Assembly: GCA_027578815.1 (NCBI GenBank)
Contig: JANBTH010000577.1
Coordinates: forward strand, 1 to 14,487
From: Coemansia sp. RSA 1804
Taxonomy: Eukaryota > Kickxellomycota > Kickxellomycetes > Kickxellales > Kickxellaceae
Length of the DNA stretch: 14,487 nt
Direction: 5' to 3'
Part shown: positions 1 through 8,982 of the stretch, one piece after another
How positions within the stretch are numbered: position 1 is the stretch's first letter
Layout: every line of letters begins with the position of its first letter
Translations under genes and position numbers: made by a program
The notes under the pieces: generated by a model
The model's input: only the letters and a program-made list of their open reading frames with translations
What the model was told of the DNA's origin: nothing
The model's database searches: none

Positions 1-318
1 AAATAATTGAACAGCCCAAGCCAAGTAATAAAATACACTAAAAAAAGAAAAATACCAACAAACCGAAAAGCGAAAAGCTATCAGCAGCATAGAGGCAAAT
101 TACATCAATTGCATAGAAGAATGAAGAGACAGAAATAGAGTAAAACATTGCCATTCTTGCATTTTACAGTCAACAATCACTTAAAGTAAACAAAAAAGTA
201 AATATGATCCAGATTATGATTAAAGAATTGGATCTACCATTCCAGTAATTTTGATGTGTAAAATGATTTACCGCATATTACTTGTGGTTTCGAAGTAGCC
301 TTTTTAGATATCGTTTAA
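1..318. other. AT-rich stretch with no recognisable gene
   Basis: All frames are closed at short intervals and no domain, tRNA or repeat unit was recognised. The stretch is A-rich with short homopolymers. The LINE relic that begins near 319-331 may extend a little into this region in another frame, but nothing before the stop at 316-318 reads convincingly as reverse transcriptase. This suggests the 5' boundary of a truncated insertion lies near here. Confidence 0.5.
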
Positions 319-997
319 TATCAGAAAATACCAGCATCGCGTTGGACAGCACTATATAAGACATGTCTAGAACCAAAGCACATTCCGCTGTTGTGGAAGC
401 TACGCCATGGAGCGATTACAACGGCTGCACAGAGTAAACACTTTGTGCCAGAGGAGGACGGATGATGCCCAGTATGCCATGCCGAAAACGAGGATACCAG
501 ACACTACTTTTTGGAATGTCCACATATTCAACGTTATTGGTGCTTGGTCAAAGAGTATCTCAAGTCTTCCGCCAGACAAGCCGTTCCAAGAACAGATTTC
601 AAAATCGACATGGACAAGGTTATCTTTGGTTTTGATGAATGGCCAAACACTGCCAAACGCAGAAACACTACATGGGCTAGCTGTGTGGGAGATTTTCCGC
701 GCCCATACAGAAGCAGCCCCGGATAACTCAATACTAACGGCTCAAGCAGTGTTTGCACGCTGGAGGAAGATAGTGTTAGAACGTATTGTTCACGATTTCT
801 ATGCTGCGCATAGCCACCCAAGCAACACCTTCCAGGAAGGTTGGCTCAATGTCGACACCTCCTGGTTTCAGTTTGAACCAGGCGGAGCCAGCCAACCGGA
901 CAAGTTGACCACTGCCCTTTCTTCTTTTCAACACGTTGCGTTACAATCTCTCCGAGAACACACTTTCAACGCAGGCGGTCCAAACTGCCATCACTGA
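319..997 (+). pseudogene. 3' relic of a non-LTR (LINE) retrotransposon reverse transcriptase
   Basis: This is the decayed C-terminal end of a LINE ORF2-type polyprotein, downstream of the polymerase core. In the frame running from 319 the translation contains HIPLLWKLRHGAITTA, then an in-frame TGA at 463-465. Directly after it comes a zinc-binding motif of the zf-RVT type, CPVCHAENEDTRHYFLEC (466-519: C-x2-C, then H, then C), followed by PHIQRYW. That frame ends at 726. The C-terminal tail continues in another frame (407-997) from about 665-690 onward, starting near TLHGLAVWEIFRAHTEAA, so at least one frameshift is needed. Catalytic reverse transcriptase and endonuclease domains are absent, which fits the 5' truncation typical of LINE insertions. 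I see no clear poly(A) tail or target-site duplication. Fungal Tad-like elements are the likeliest source; the exact clade cannot be set from this. Confidence 0.8.
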
Positions 998-2092
998 GTT
1001 TCCTTTTCATAAACTTTATTGTTTATTAGTATGATTCCAATTGGCAAAAAGTTGAAGCTCTCGATGTAGACCTAGCATACCCGATTGATAATAAATCAAC
1101 TTTTTTGGGAAAAATGAATAAAATCGGCTGATATTTTCTCTGTCCTCATCTTTTTTTTGCTCGGAAAATAATGTGCGTATGAGGAGGAGCCTGTTTTTGT
1201 TTTGTAAACTTCCACACTGTTTTTTTTAGCAAGTGTGCTGGGAAAGAAAAGAAAAAACATGTGGTTTTCTGATTACACTGGTAGCAAAAAACACACTTGC
1301 CCTTTCCTTTTTTTTCGGAATTGCAATTAGTTGCTTCAATTGGCCAAATCAATGATGAAGAGGGAAAGAAAACCCACATCATTATTACTGCGCTATGATG
1401 GTCGGATACCAAGGACCCAATTAGAGCCAAGCGCCAATGTAATGTGATGTCCATGTGTGTGCAAATGAGAATGGTCTCTGCTTACTCGGTAAACACACTC
1501 ACTCGCTCACTCACTCAATCTCATGATCACGCCTTTCCTTCTATCCCACTGCAAGTGTGTTGTTGTCGTTTTTATCTGTTCAGGAGACAAAGTGGTGTGA
1601 ATTCATTTCCGGGGTTTGTTTATCATGTATTAGTAAGTTGCATCTACTATGCTAATGCTGCCCGATATCCGAGGATCCTCTCATATTGAACTGCTTAATG
1701 GATTTTCGCTTGCACTCTTCCAAGAAATACATATTTCATTTTATTTGTTAAACAGTCCGTTCTTTTGCTATATTATAAAAGAGAATAGTTGACCGGGTTG
1801 GAAATAGAATATATGTAAACTGTTTTTTCTTTCTTTCTAGGCCCACATCTTGAAAGAAGTAAAAATACGCAACCTTTTTTATGCAACCAAAAATATCCAA
1901 CACCTACCAATCTTTTTTTTTATTACAAATTTTATATTTGCATGAATTTTCCAGGTTTATTTCCAAAGAAGTCTGGAAAAAAAACTAAAACCCTCATTCT
2001 CTCAATCTCCATTCTATTTTATTATTTTCTAATTATTGTATTATATTTTAGAGGGTGCTCAACCTCCTCTTTCCCTATTTTTATACTTTGTC
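998..2092. other. Intergenic/leader region upstream of the RasGEF gene
   Basis: About 1.1 kb with no supportable gene. It is rich in T and A homopolymers and pyrimidine tracts. Candidate 3' splice sites (pyrimidine run followed by TAG) end at 1841 and at 2051. The second lies 41 bases before the chosen RasGEF ATG and could end an intron in its 5' leader. AATAAA-type signals around 1090-1120 may be the 3' end of the LINE relic. No TATA box or named transcription-factor site could be assigned with confidence. Confidence 0.45.
1496..1516. repeat. Short imperfect (CACT)5 microsatellite
   Basis: Five tandem CACT units with one A-to-G change in the third unit (reads CGCT). It lies in the non-coding leader of the RasGEF gene. 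No function is evident. Confidence 0.7.
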
Positions 2093-5000
2093 ATGGCATT
2101 CTTCTACAAACAAGGCAACTTTGCCGATCGAAATGGCCTGTTATCAGAAAAAACAACCACCACGGCTCTTGGCGATTATTCTCAGACTGCAAACACCGAT
2201 ACAGATGTTCGGATACAGCACCGCCACAAAAAGCACCTTGATTCCAATGGCAACACCGCTGGTGACCACCATACAAACAACCATCACAGCCACGCCCAAG
2301 ACATCACCACAGCCACTAGCAGCAACGGCAACGGCGGTGGTAGTGGCAGTGGCAGTGGCAGCGGCAGAAGGAGACGAGACAGAAAGTTTGGCGAAACCCT
2401 GCGAACCGCCAAACAAGGAGTCGCAAAGCGCGAGACATTGCGGCTTGCAAAGATCTTTGGCGAACCGAATATACCCGACTCCACCGACCACGCATCCTCC
2501 ACAGCAGCCGGTGCAACAGCATTAGAACCAACATCCACAAGACACGGGGCAAGCGGACGGCAGCGCGGAGACCATCATCATACTCTGACAACCGAGGCCA
2601 TAGAGTCCAGTCTACAGTCCAAGGAGCTTCTTCTCAACAGCGCAGGCCGCGTGAGTTATGGCACCTGGAAAGGCCTGGTCAAGTACCTTGCCTCAGACAA
2701 GCACCACAAAACAGCCGAGTTTACTGAGCTATTCATGCTGTCCTTCCGCTCCTTTGCCACTCCCAAGGACTTTGCCGAAGCGCTCGTTGCACGGGCGCGT
2801 AATGTTGCGCACGCCGACACCAGTTTGACTCCGTCTGACGCCAAACTGTGGCACCATCGCGTGCAGGCGCCCGTCCAGTACAATGTTTTCCGCATAATCC
2901 AGACCTGGTACAACAGCTACTGGTACCCGCCGATCGATGACGCTATGCTTAACTACCTGTGCGCCTTTCTTCTCAACGATTACCTGCCCACCCGCCACGG
3001 ATCGACAGCAAAGGAGTGCCAGAAGCTGCTTCGACAGGTTTCATCAAAGAACCGCTCCATCGACCTGCGTGCACTGGCTGCATCGCCCGCAATGCCACTG
3101 ATGCCTCTTGGTCTCGATAGGTTGCTGACAAACAGATCCCTCGTAGCTGAAGGTCTGGCAGAGAATTCCAATAACGCATCACCACCACGGTTTGCAAGCA
3201 CTTCGAAGAAAAGAAGCAGGCTGGATAGAAGCACGGGCCCCGAAATCAGAAACCACAAGCTGCAGAATTACATGACGAGCGAGGAAAGGTCGGGCCAAGC
3301 ATCGGGAGGGGAATCGCGTTCACGCGCTAGTGGTAACCTTAGCGTGAACAGCTCCCACGTTACAAATAGCAGCAACAGTATCCGCGATTCGAACCAACAG
3401 CAGCAAAACAACCAACGATTGAAACGCACAAACATTCTTCGCAGGATGTTCAGCAAGCAACGCAACGAAAAAAACAACACCTGCAACGACGGCGGGTCTT
3501 CCAGTCAGAACCCTGCGACAGACACAAACAACATTGTAGATGGAACTGCATCGACCGAACTTGCCGAATCAAAAGACAATAGCGTAAACTCGGACACTTA
3601 CTCCGGAGATTATCAGGCCTATCGACGGCCGCCATCGTCAACACAATCTGGGCCACTAGCGGACAACAAGCTGTCTTCTGCCAAAGAGAAGGCGCTGGCT
3701 GAAATTGCCAATCAACCAGCCCCAAACGACGACGAAGACCCGTGGCCAGCAACAGCAGCAGCCACAACAACAGGCGCTGGCAAGCAGCGCATCTCGGGCT
3801 CATCGAGCGAAGAGCCCGACATATCCGATCTTCTGATGGCAACCGTCGGAATGGATCTCTCATACGAGGCATACAAAAAGACAACACATATAACGCATAT
3901 CAACCCACTCGACGTTGCATGCCAGCTCACGATAATCGAGAGCAGCTGCTACTGCATGATCCAGCCCGCCGAGCTGATCAACAAGGAGTTTAGTCGCGGA
4001 AGCGATTCGCGCTCAGTCAACGTGCGGCAGATGTCGCGGTGGTGCACGCAGATCACCCGCTGGATCTCGGTTCTGATTCTCTCCGAAACAACGCCCGACC
4101 GCCGCTGCCGCATGCTAAAGTACGCCATCCAGCTTGGCACCCACCTGCTTGCGCTGAAGAACTACGACGGCGTGATGGCCATACGGGCGGCTATCTTCAG
4201 CGCCGCTGTGATGCGGCTCAAGCGGTCGTGGACCATTCTGCCGAAAAAGTTCAACATTATGTCGAAACGGCTGCACGAGGCCCTGGATTCCGACCACAAC
4301 TACGCAAACTACCGCTCGGTCCTCCACCGCTCGCAGCCTCCGCTCCTCCCGTTCCTGGGCTTGTATTTAACCGATCTAACGTTCTTGGATGACGGAAACC
4401 CCACGTACCGGCGTCTTGTTCTGCCTCAGGAGAAGAACATGCAGTCTCAGAACTGCTGCTATACTAGCAACCAGGCGTCACATGGGTTGGACGGGAGCGG
4501 CAATGACAACCATTGTTTAGAAGACTCGCATGATACAACTGACGAGTACAACCACTATCTCTACGCCAGCGAAATTGACAGCTCCAACAACAACAGCAAC
4601 AACAACAGCAACAACAACAGTTCTACCGGCAATCCACATGTGCGCCACGGACAGCAACAAAACGATGAGGAAACACGTGTTGCTGTTGGCTCAACAACAA
4701 CAGCGGCAGCAGGCAACACCAATGCTTCAGATAATGGTGTCGAAAAGAGTCAGCAGCAACCACAGCCACAAATGCCATCATCCGTCACGCTGACAGGCCA
4801 AACATGTGCGCTGTTTGCAAGGCGCAATGAGGTTGACCTAAATAACAGGTCAACGCTGATCAATTTTGAAAAATCCAACAGGCTCGCATCGATTATCCAG
4901 GAGATCCAAAAGTTCCAGGTGGAATACAGCGGCAACTTCACGATGGCGATCCCGGGGCTTCAACAGTTCCTTATTGAGCAATGGGACCGGTGCGAGGCCG

Positions 5001-5323
5001 AAGGCTACGACGACGAAAGAATTTATAATATGAGTCTCCAGTGTGAGCCGCGTGCCCCCTGCCACACCCTTAACACCGGCGGCAATGCGATTGACGACAG
5101 CTATAACAGAAACAACAACAGCAACAACAACAACAACAACAATGGGAGCAGCAGCTACAGCAACAGCAACAGCCGCCCTACGATCCACCACCAGCCTGTC
5201 CAAACGGCAATGCGGTTCAGTCGCTTTATCCCAAATGCTGCCCAGCGTCTCCGTGGCAAGGACAATTCGGATCCTGCACTCTGCAAACTCTGCGATGATC
5301 GCAGTAGCATTAGTACTGGATAG
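2093..5323 (+). CDS. Ras guanine-nucleotide exchange factor (RasGEF_N + CDC25 domain)
   Basis: A 1076-residue exchange factor that should catalyse GDP release from a Ras-family GTPase at a membrane, acting in growth or nutrient signalling. The start is the first ATG in the open frame, giving MAFFYKQGNFADRNG. The N-terminus (about 1-170) is low-complexity, His/Thr/Gly/Ser-rich, then basic (RRRRDRKFGETLR). A RasGEF N-terminal (REM) domain spans about 172-320 (SYGTWKGLVKYL, FTELFMLSFRSFATP, NVFRIIQTWYNSYWYP). A Ser/Asn/Gln-rich linker covers about 320-585. The catalytic CDC25 domain begins near 587 (DVACQLTIIESSCYCMIQPAEL, conserved LPFLGLYLTDLTFLDDGNPTY). It is interrupted at about 780-917 by an Asn/Gln/Ser-rich insert and resumes with LINFEKSNRLASIIQEIQKFQ to about 965. 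The C-terminal tail has a poly-Asn run and a basic end. No SH3 domain is visible, unlike yeast Cdc25. No internal intron is needed. It converges with the F-box gene. Which paralogue (Cdc25, Sdc25, Bud5, Lte1 type) is not determinable here. Confidence 0.9.
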   Translation: MAFFYKQGNFADRNGLLSEKTTTTALGDYSQTANTDTDVRIQHRHKKHLDSNGNTAGDHHTNNHHSHAQDITTATSSNGNGGGSGSGSGSGRRRRDRKFGETLRTAKQGVAKRETLRLAKIFGEPNIPDSTDHASSTAAGATALEPTSTRHGASGRQRGDHHHTLTTEAIESSLQSKELLLNSAGRVSYGTWKGLVKYLASDKHHKTAEFTELFMLSFRSFATPKDFAEALVARARNVAHADTSLTPSDAKLWHHRVQAPVQYNVFRIIQTWYNSYWYPPIDDAMLNYLCAFLLNDYLPTRHGSTAKECQKLLRQVSSKNRSIDLRALAASPAMPLMPLGLDRLLTNRSLVAEGLAENSNNASPPRFASTSKKRSRLDRSTGPEIRNHKLQNYMTSEERSGQASGGESRSRASGNLSVNSSHVTNSSNSIRDSNQQQQNNQRLKRTNILRRMFSKQRNEKNNTCNDGGSSSQNPATDTNNIVDGTASTELAESKDNSVNSDTYSGDYQAYRRPPSSTQSGPLADNKLSSAKEKALAEIANQPAPNDDEDPWPATAAATTTGAGKQRISGSSSEEPDISDLLMATVGMDLSYEAYKKTTHITHINPLDVACQLTIIESSCYCMIQPAELINKEFSRGSDSRSVNVRQMSRWCTQITRWISVLILSETTPDRRCRMLKYAIQLGTHLLALKNYDGVMAIRAAIFSAAVMRLKRSWTILPKKFNIMSKRLHEALDSDHNYANYRSVLHRSQPPLLPFLGLYLTDLTFLDDGNPTYRRLVLPQEKNMQSQNCCYTSNQASHGLDGSGNDNHCLEDSHDTTDEYNHYLYASEIDSSNNNSNNNSNNNSSTGNPHVRHGQQQNDEETRVAVGSTTTAAAGNTNASDNGVEKSQQQPQPQMPSSVTLTGQTCALFARRNEVDLNNRSTLINFEKSNRLASIIQEIQKFQVEYSGNFTMAIPGLQQFLIEQWDRCEAEGYDDERIYNMSLQCEPRAPCHTLNTGGNAIDDSYNRNNNSNNNNNNNGSSSYSNSNSRPTIHHQPVQTAMRFSRFIPNAAQRLRGKDNSDPALCKLCDDRSSISTG
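4586..4621 (+). repeat. Three-copy 12-bp minisatellite coding (NNNS)3
   Basis: Three tandem copies of AACAACAACAGC (the last ends AGT), preserving the reading frame inside the RasGEF catalytic-domain insert. In-frame triplet and 12-mer expansion is a simple way for this insert to have grown. Confidence 0.9.
5111..5143 (+). repeat. AAC triplet repeat coding poly-Asn
   Basis: Eleven codons, all Asn except one AGC (Ser), near the C-terminus of the RasGEF. It is a second Asn tract, outside the catalytic domain, and probably length-variable. Confidence 0.85.
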
Positions 5324-5334
5324 GAAGATCTGGT

Positions 5335-5340
5335 TTTATT
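5335..5340 (-). terminator. Candidate poly(A) signal (AATAAA) for the F-box gene
   Basis: TTTATT on the plus strand is AATAAA on the minus strand, 180 bases past the F-box stop and only 12 bases beyond the RasGEF stop codon. If used, the two convergent transcripts would overlap almost to the RasGEF coding end. The 196-bp spacer (5324-5519) otherwise holds a short run of GAT units near 5446-5460 and no gene. Confidence 0.35.
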
Positions 5341-5519
5341 ATTGCTATTTTTTTGTATTTTGTACAAACAGCATAGAACGGTGAAGTGGATGTGTGGTAC
5401 AGAAATGAGAAATGGAAGAGAATGGCAAGAGAACTACTAGATACTAGATGATGATGATGATTGGTGATGAATAAGAATGAAAGCGAACAATACTTGGCGT
5501 ACATTCATTGATCGGGGCT

Positions 5520-7841
5520 TTACTCGCCCAACAATAGTCTGTGGATAAGGTGCCAGCCGTTTCTGCTTCCGTTGGCGTTATTCCCAGCGTTGCCACCAAC
5601 ATTAGCAATAACATGGCGACTGCCTGCCGCAGCCTCTGTCGCCCTGGCAATTGCAGCAACGGTTGCAGGGTCGTTTGATCCCAGCAGTCTCCGCCCTCTC
5701 CACGGAACAGCCATCGACTCCATTGACGGGACTCTGTCGACAGCATGAGCAACCATTGGCTCCTGCCGACCACGACGACCACCATTGTTATTGTTGGCGT
5801 GCGCGTCGTCTCTGGCCAAAGAGGGCTGGAAGTAATGCAGTCCAGCGTTGTCGAGATTACTGATCCGCGCCCTGGATGTCTGGAGGAGCCCGGTGTCGGG
5901 AAAACACACCCCGCAGCAGGACTCGAGGTTTGTCTTCACAAACGAGTATGCGTTGCTGTACAGTGAGATGAAGGAGATCATCGGCAGACTGTTCAGAATA
6001 ACAAAAAGTCGGGAGAGCTCAGGGTAGCCCAGATCCTCGCCCCCTGCGCCAATCACCAAGTGCTGGAGCGATATCCCAATGTCTCCAGGCAGCTGGTCCA
6101 ACATAGCTGGCAGTTCGCTGTGTCCGTAAGAAGTGGTTGTGTCGTTGGATGACGAAAGCCTTTGGACAGCAGCAACCAATTGATCCTGATCCTGATTCCG
6201 ATCATCAGTAGTAGCTGGCGTTGAGACAGTCGGAACAACAGTGACTCTAAGCAGCTGCAGGTTATCAAAGGTAGAGAGAAGCCAAAGAATGTTGTCGAGA
6301 GAAAGGGGCCAGCCATACAGATCGAGGTACTTTAATCCCGTGCAGTTGATCACCGTAGGAAGCGCCGAGAGTCCCTCGATATAAGACGGATGGATATACC
6401 TGGTGAGCGTTGGAATAGTAGCCACGGCCTTGAGCACCCGCGTCGAATCGCTCTCCGCCTGCGTCGTGCTCCAAACCCCCGTGCTCCAGCAACACTTTAT
6501 GTGCCGCAGACTCACCAGCTCTGGACAGTTCCTGCTACTTACCATGCGCTGCGTGTTGTAGATGATTGGGAACGTTAGGTGCTTGAGTTTCATATTTGGA
6601 TGCTTGAGAAACACGTCGTACAGTGGCGCGTACCATTCTTCCATCGGCAATCCGTTGGACAGCGTGTGGTCAAAGTACAGTTCCTCGAGTGCCGGGAATG
6701 GACACATTGGGTTGGTTGTAGGTGCTGTTGCTTCCTCTCGGTGTTGTTCGTTGCCCTGCGGTGCCATTGCGGTTGGATTCACATGCACATGAGTATCCAC
6801 GCCAAATATCAAACGCCGCAGCTGTGGATACGTTGCCACCGCTTGGCGCAGAGAGCCAATGGCCTCGTGTGTGCCATTTTCGGTGCCTATAACACGGACC
6901 TGGGGGTCGTTGCCTACCACGGCAGCCGATGCTGGAGACATGGATATCGAGAGTCTCTTTCTAGCAGGATGCCACTGGACAAGGCTCCCCAGCACGCCAC
7001 CCGACACCATTCCCAAACACAAGTAGTGGAGATCATGTGCGCAATCGCGAATAATGTCAATTGCTGTGTCGCCGTCATTCATCGTAGTTGACAACAGATG
7101 GATGGCAGCCACATGCACCTTGCCGCTATTTTTGGGCTGAACCAAGGATACGGGCATTCCGGATGCCCAGGGGCTATGCATCTGCTGGTCAACGAGCTCC
7201 GCATAGTTAGTCAGTGTGCGCACAAGACTGAGTGCAACGAGTCCAGCCATCGTGGTGCTCTGGAACCATACGCTCTCGAGCGCAGGCAGTTTGTTAAGAA
7301 TCTCCAGTGCCAGGTGGTTTTCCAAAACCATTCCCCTGCGCAGGTAACTGCCAAACCACCCAGCCATGTGGTGCGAGTGTCGGGGCATCGAGTCGCGCAC
7401 ACAGAGTCCGATTCTACGCACCCTGGGCAGTTCGCGCGGCACCAGACGTGATAATCCGGCGGCTGCTGCACCAAGCTGACAGTTATCCTCAACAGTATCC
7501 ACCTGAATCAACAGAGTGTCAACAAAAGGTCTGGCCGTGGATGGAAGCTCTGCAGGTACGCGGTTCTTATTTGTTCCGTGCTGTCTGTTGACCAATCCAA
7601 CGGACACGTAGCGGAAGTAGCGGTGGATGGCATGCTGTCTCCAGCTCTTGCATACGTGGATAGGCGATATGGCCCGTGCGCAGAGAGAGTGGCGAATGCG
7701 TATTTGATCGTAGTCCTGCGAGTACTCGCTGCGACGCTCTATGAACTGCGCGGCTGGTCGGTCGTCCCACAGGTAGTCGAGGATGAGAAGCAAGCAGTCC
7801 TCGGGTATTCTCGACGCCACCGACGATGATAATGGACTCAT
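5520..7841 (-). CDS. F-box / leucine-rich-repeat-like protein
   Basis: A 773-residue protein, probably a substrate-recognition subunit of an SCF-type ubiquitin ligase. The start is the first in-frame ATG (MSPLSSSVASRIPEDC); the frame is open about 18 codons further upstream but has no ATG there. An F-box-like segment spans about 10-80: RIPEDCLLLILDYLWDD, a short insert, then ISPIHVCKSWRQHAIHRYF, the usual 'P..hll..il.yL ... hVCk.Wr..a...ly' layout. The rest shows irregular Leu-rich strand motifs of the LRR kind: FPALEELYFDH (about 380), MKLKHLTFP, LVSLRHIKC, CTGLKYLDLYGWPLSLDNI (about 498), LQLLRVTVV and SLQHLVIGAG (about 590). The C-terminal 100 residues are low-complexity (Asn/Gly/Arg/Ala-rich). 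No intron is needed and codon use matches the RasGEF. It is convergent with the RasGEF gene. The substrate is unknown; the family is large and fast-evolving in some early fungi. Confidence 0.75.
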   Translation of the reverse strand: MSPLSSSVASRIPEDCLLLILDYLWDDRPAAQFIERRSEYSQDYDQIRIRHSLCARAISPIHVCKSWRQHAIHRYFRYVSVGLVNRQHGTNKNRVPAELPSTARPFVDTLLIQVDTVEDNCQLGAAAAGLSRLVPRELPRVRRIGLCVRDSMPRHSHHMAGWFGSYLRRGMVLENHLALEILNKLPALESVWFQSTTMAGLVALSLVRTLTNYAELVDQQMHSPWASGMPVSLVQPKNSGKVHVAAIHLLSTTMNDGDTAIDIIRDCAHDLHYLCLGMVSGGVLGSLVQWHPARKRLSISMSPASAAVVGNDPQVRVIGTENGTHEAIGSLRQAVATYPQLRRLIFGVDTHVHVNPTAMAPQGNEQHREEATAPTTNPMCPFPALEELYFDHTLSNGLPMEEWYAPLYDVFLKHPNMKLKHLTFPIIYNTQRMVSSRNCPELVSLRHIKCCWSTGVWSTTQAESDSTRVLKAVATIPTLTRYIHPSYIEGLSALPTVINCTGLKYLDLYGWPLSLDNILWLLSTFDNLQLLRVTVVPTVSTPATTDDRNQDQDQLVAAVQRLSSSNDTTTSYGHSELPAMLDQLPGDIGISLQHLVIGAGGEDLGYPELSRLFVILNSLPMISFISLYSNAYSFVKTNLESCCGVCFPDTGLLQTSRARISNLDNAGLHYFQPSLARDDAHANNNNGGRRGRQEPMVAHAVDRVPSMESMAVPWRGRRLLGSNDPATVAAIARATEAAAGSRHVIANVGGNAGNNANGSRNGWHLIHRLLLGE

Positions 7842-8372
7842 TTCCTTTGTTTCCTCCTGCGTTTGCTCTTGTGTGTGTTTGCAAGTCAGTCTCACTCTAG
7901 AGAAGCAAATATAAACAATAAAACTGTAATCTCATAACCCTTTAAATAAAAACAACAAAGTAATATAAGAGGGAAAAAAGAGAAAAGGAATGGAAAATTT
8001 TTTGCTTGCTTTAGTAGTGAAAAAACGCTATTGTTTAAAGAATATCAACATTGGAGGTGGAAACAAAGAAAAAATAAACAAGCGAGGTGCTGTAAGATGT
8101 GGCTTTGATGCCTGATGTTCCTTTTTCAGTTCGTTCTTCAGATGAGGGGGGAATGGAATTTGGCTTTCTGTCAAAATTTCCACATTCTCCTTTTCCAAAC
8201 AATGTGCTTGGTCACGCCACCACCAATCTCATCTCCACATGGTCAATGCGGCTTTGATCTGTCAAAAAAAATAGACAGGGTTTTCCCTGCAAAAAAAAAA
8301 AGGTATGAAAATCCTGACGTTTCCTTATTTTCCCTGCTGTTGTGCTGAACTAATGACTGTGATTTGGCAGAA
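7842..8372. other. Intergenic region upstream of the F-box gene
   Basis: No supportable gene. This is where the sequence turns AT-rich. It would hold the minus-strand promoter of the F-box gene (7842 upward) and the 3' end of the LSm6-like gene. A-tracts at 8265-8272 and 8290-8300 are simple homopolymers. A plus-strand frame at 8115-8348 has no domain and poor coding character. Confidence 0.5.
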
Positions 8373-8378
8373 TTTATT
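8373..8378 (-). terminator. Candidate poly(A) signal for the LSm6-like gene
   Basis: TTTATT on the plus strand gives AATAAA on the minus strand, 47 bases after the stop of the small gene at 8425-8634, a normal spacing for a fungal 3' end. Confidence 0.4.
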
Positions 8379-8424
8379 AAAAACTCAAGCAACCTGTGCT
8401 ATTAATATAATCCAAATTTAACAT

Positions 8425-8634
8425 CTACTTGGGTAAATTATCATTGTGTTTATTACATAAACCTCTTGCATACTCTTCGTGTACTGAGGAAGTATAAAGG
8501 AAAGTTGAGTGTTTATCAAACTCTGGATAAATATAAATGGTTCCCTTATCACTTTTAAGGTCAACAACTACACGTCCTGAACAACTGTTGATATACTCAC
8601 TAATTTCTTTCGGCGGTGGAGTTTGACCGGCCAT
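8425..8634 (-). CDS. Small diverged LSm6/SmF-like protein, C-terminally shortened
   Basis: A 69-residue protein. I chose the internal ATG because its context (AAAAATATGGCC) is good and the match begins there: MAGQTPPPKEISEYI. It resembles LSm6, a subunit of the LSm1-7 and LSm2-8 RNA-binding rings. TPPPKEISEYINSCSGRVVVDLKS lines up with the family's 'TPseFL..iiGrpVvVkLnSG' Sm1 start, and HEEYARG-LCNKHNDN lines up with 'TEEYvnG.lknKYGDaf'. The middle (the acidic loop and 'gyMNiaLe' part of Sm1) is poorly conserved. The Sm2 end ('iRGNNVLYIS') is missing because a stop follows NLPK. A complete Sm fold therefore looks impaired. Likely alternatives are a degenerating duplicate of LSM6, an unannotated 3' exon, or chance similarity. 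A pyrimidine-AG (ATTTTCAG) 20 bases upstream could end a leader intron. The comparison is from memory of the family, not a search. Confidence 0.45.
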   Translation of the reverse strand: MAGQTPPPKEISEYINSCSGRVVVDLKSDKGTIYIYPEFDKHSTFLYTSSVHEEYARGLCNKHNDNLPK

Positions 8635-8697
8635 ATTTTTATTGACTGTCTTGACTGAAAATGTGCTGTAAAATGGTAGTGTTAATGAACAATGCAA

Positions 8698-8947
8698 CTA
8701 AAATATTTTTCATGAATCTAACGATGGCAGTTTGGGAAGAAAAAACTGAAGGTTTAAATATTGTCTGGAATCTCAACAACCATGTGCACAATTTGTTGTA
8801 TAAATTGCTTCTTTAAGGTTATAATTATTCAAATATGTTGCTTTTCAGTATAATTACATGTAAGAAAAAGAAAAGGATGGCCGTCTGACATTATATCTGC
8901 ATTAGCCAAATTTAATTAGTTATATGACACATAATGACATGGTAGAT

Positions 8948-8982
<35 letters not shown>

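Noticed and set aside
1146..1454. 102-codon minus-strand frame in the RasGEF leader
   Set aside because: Its translation is driven by homopolymer tracts (Phe and Lys runs) and shows no domain.
6579..7091. 170-codon plus-strand frame inside the F-box gene
   Set aside because: Cys/His/Trp-rich antisense shadow with no recognisable domain; the minus-strand F-box frame is far longer.
8586..8601. GTGAGT...CAG in the LSm6-like gene as a possible intron
   Set aside because: Only 16 bases between the donor-like and acceptor-like sites, far too short to splice, and the frame is open through it.
8948..8982. Repeat array considered as a CRISPR or satellite
   Set aside because: It is a simple triplet microsatellite with no spacers; the sequence is a eukaryotic nuclear region.
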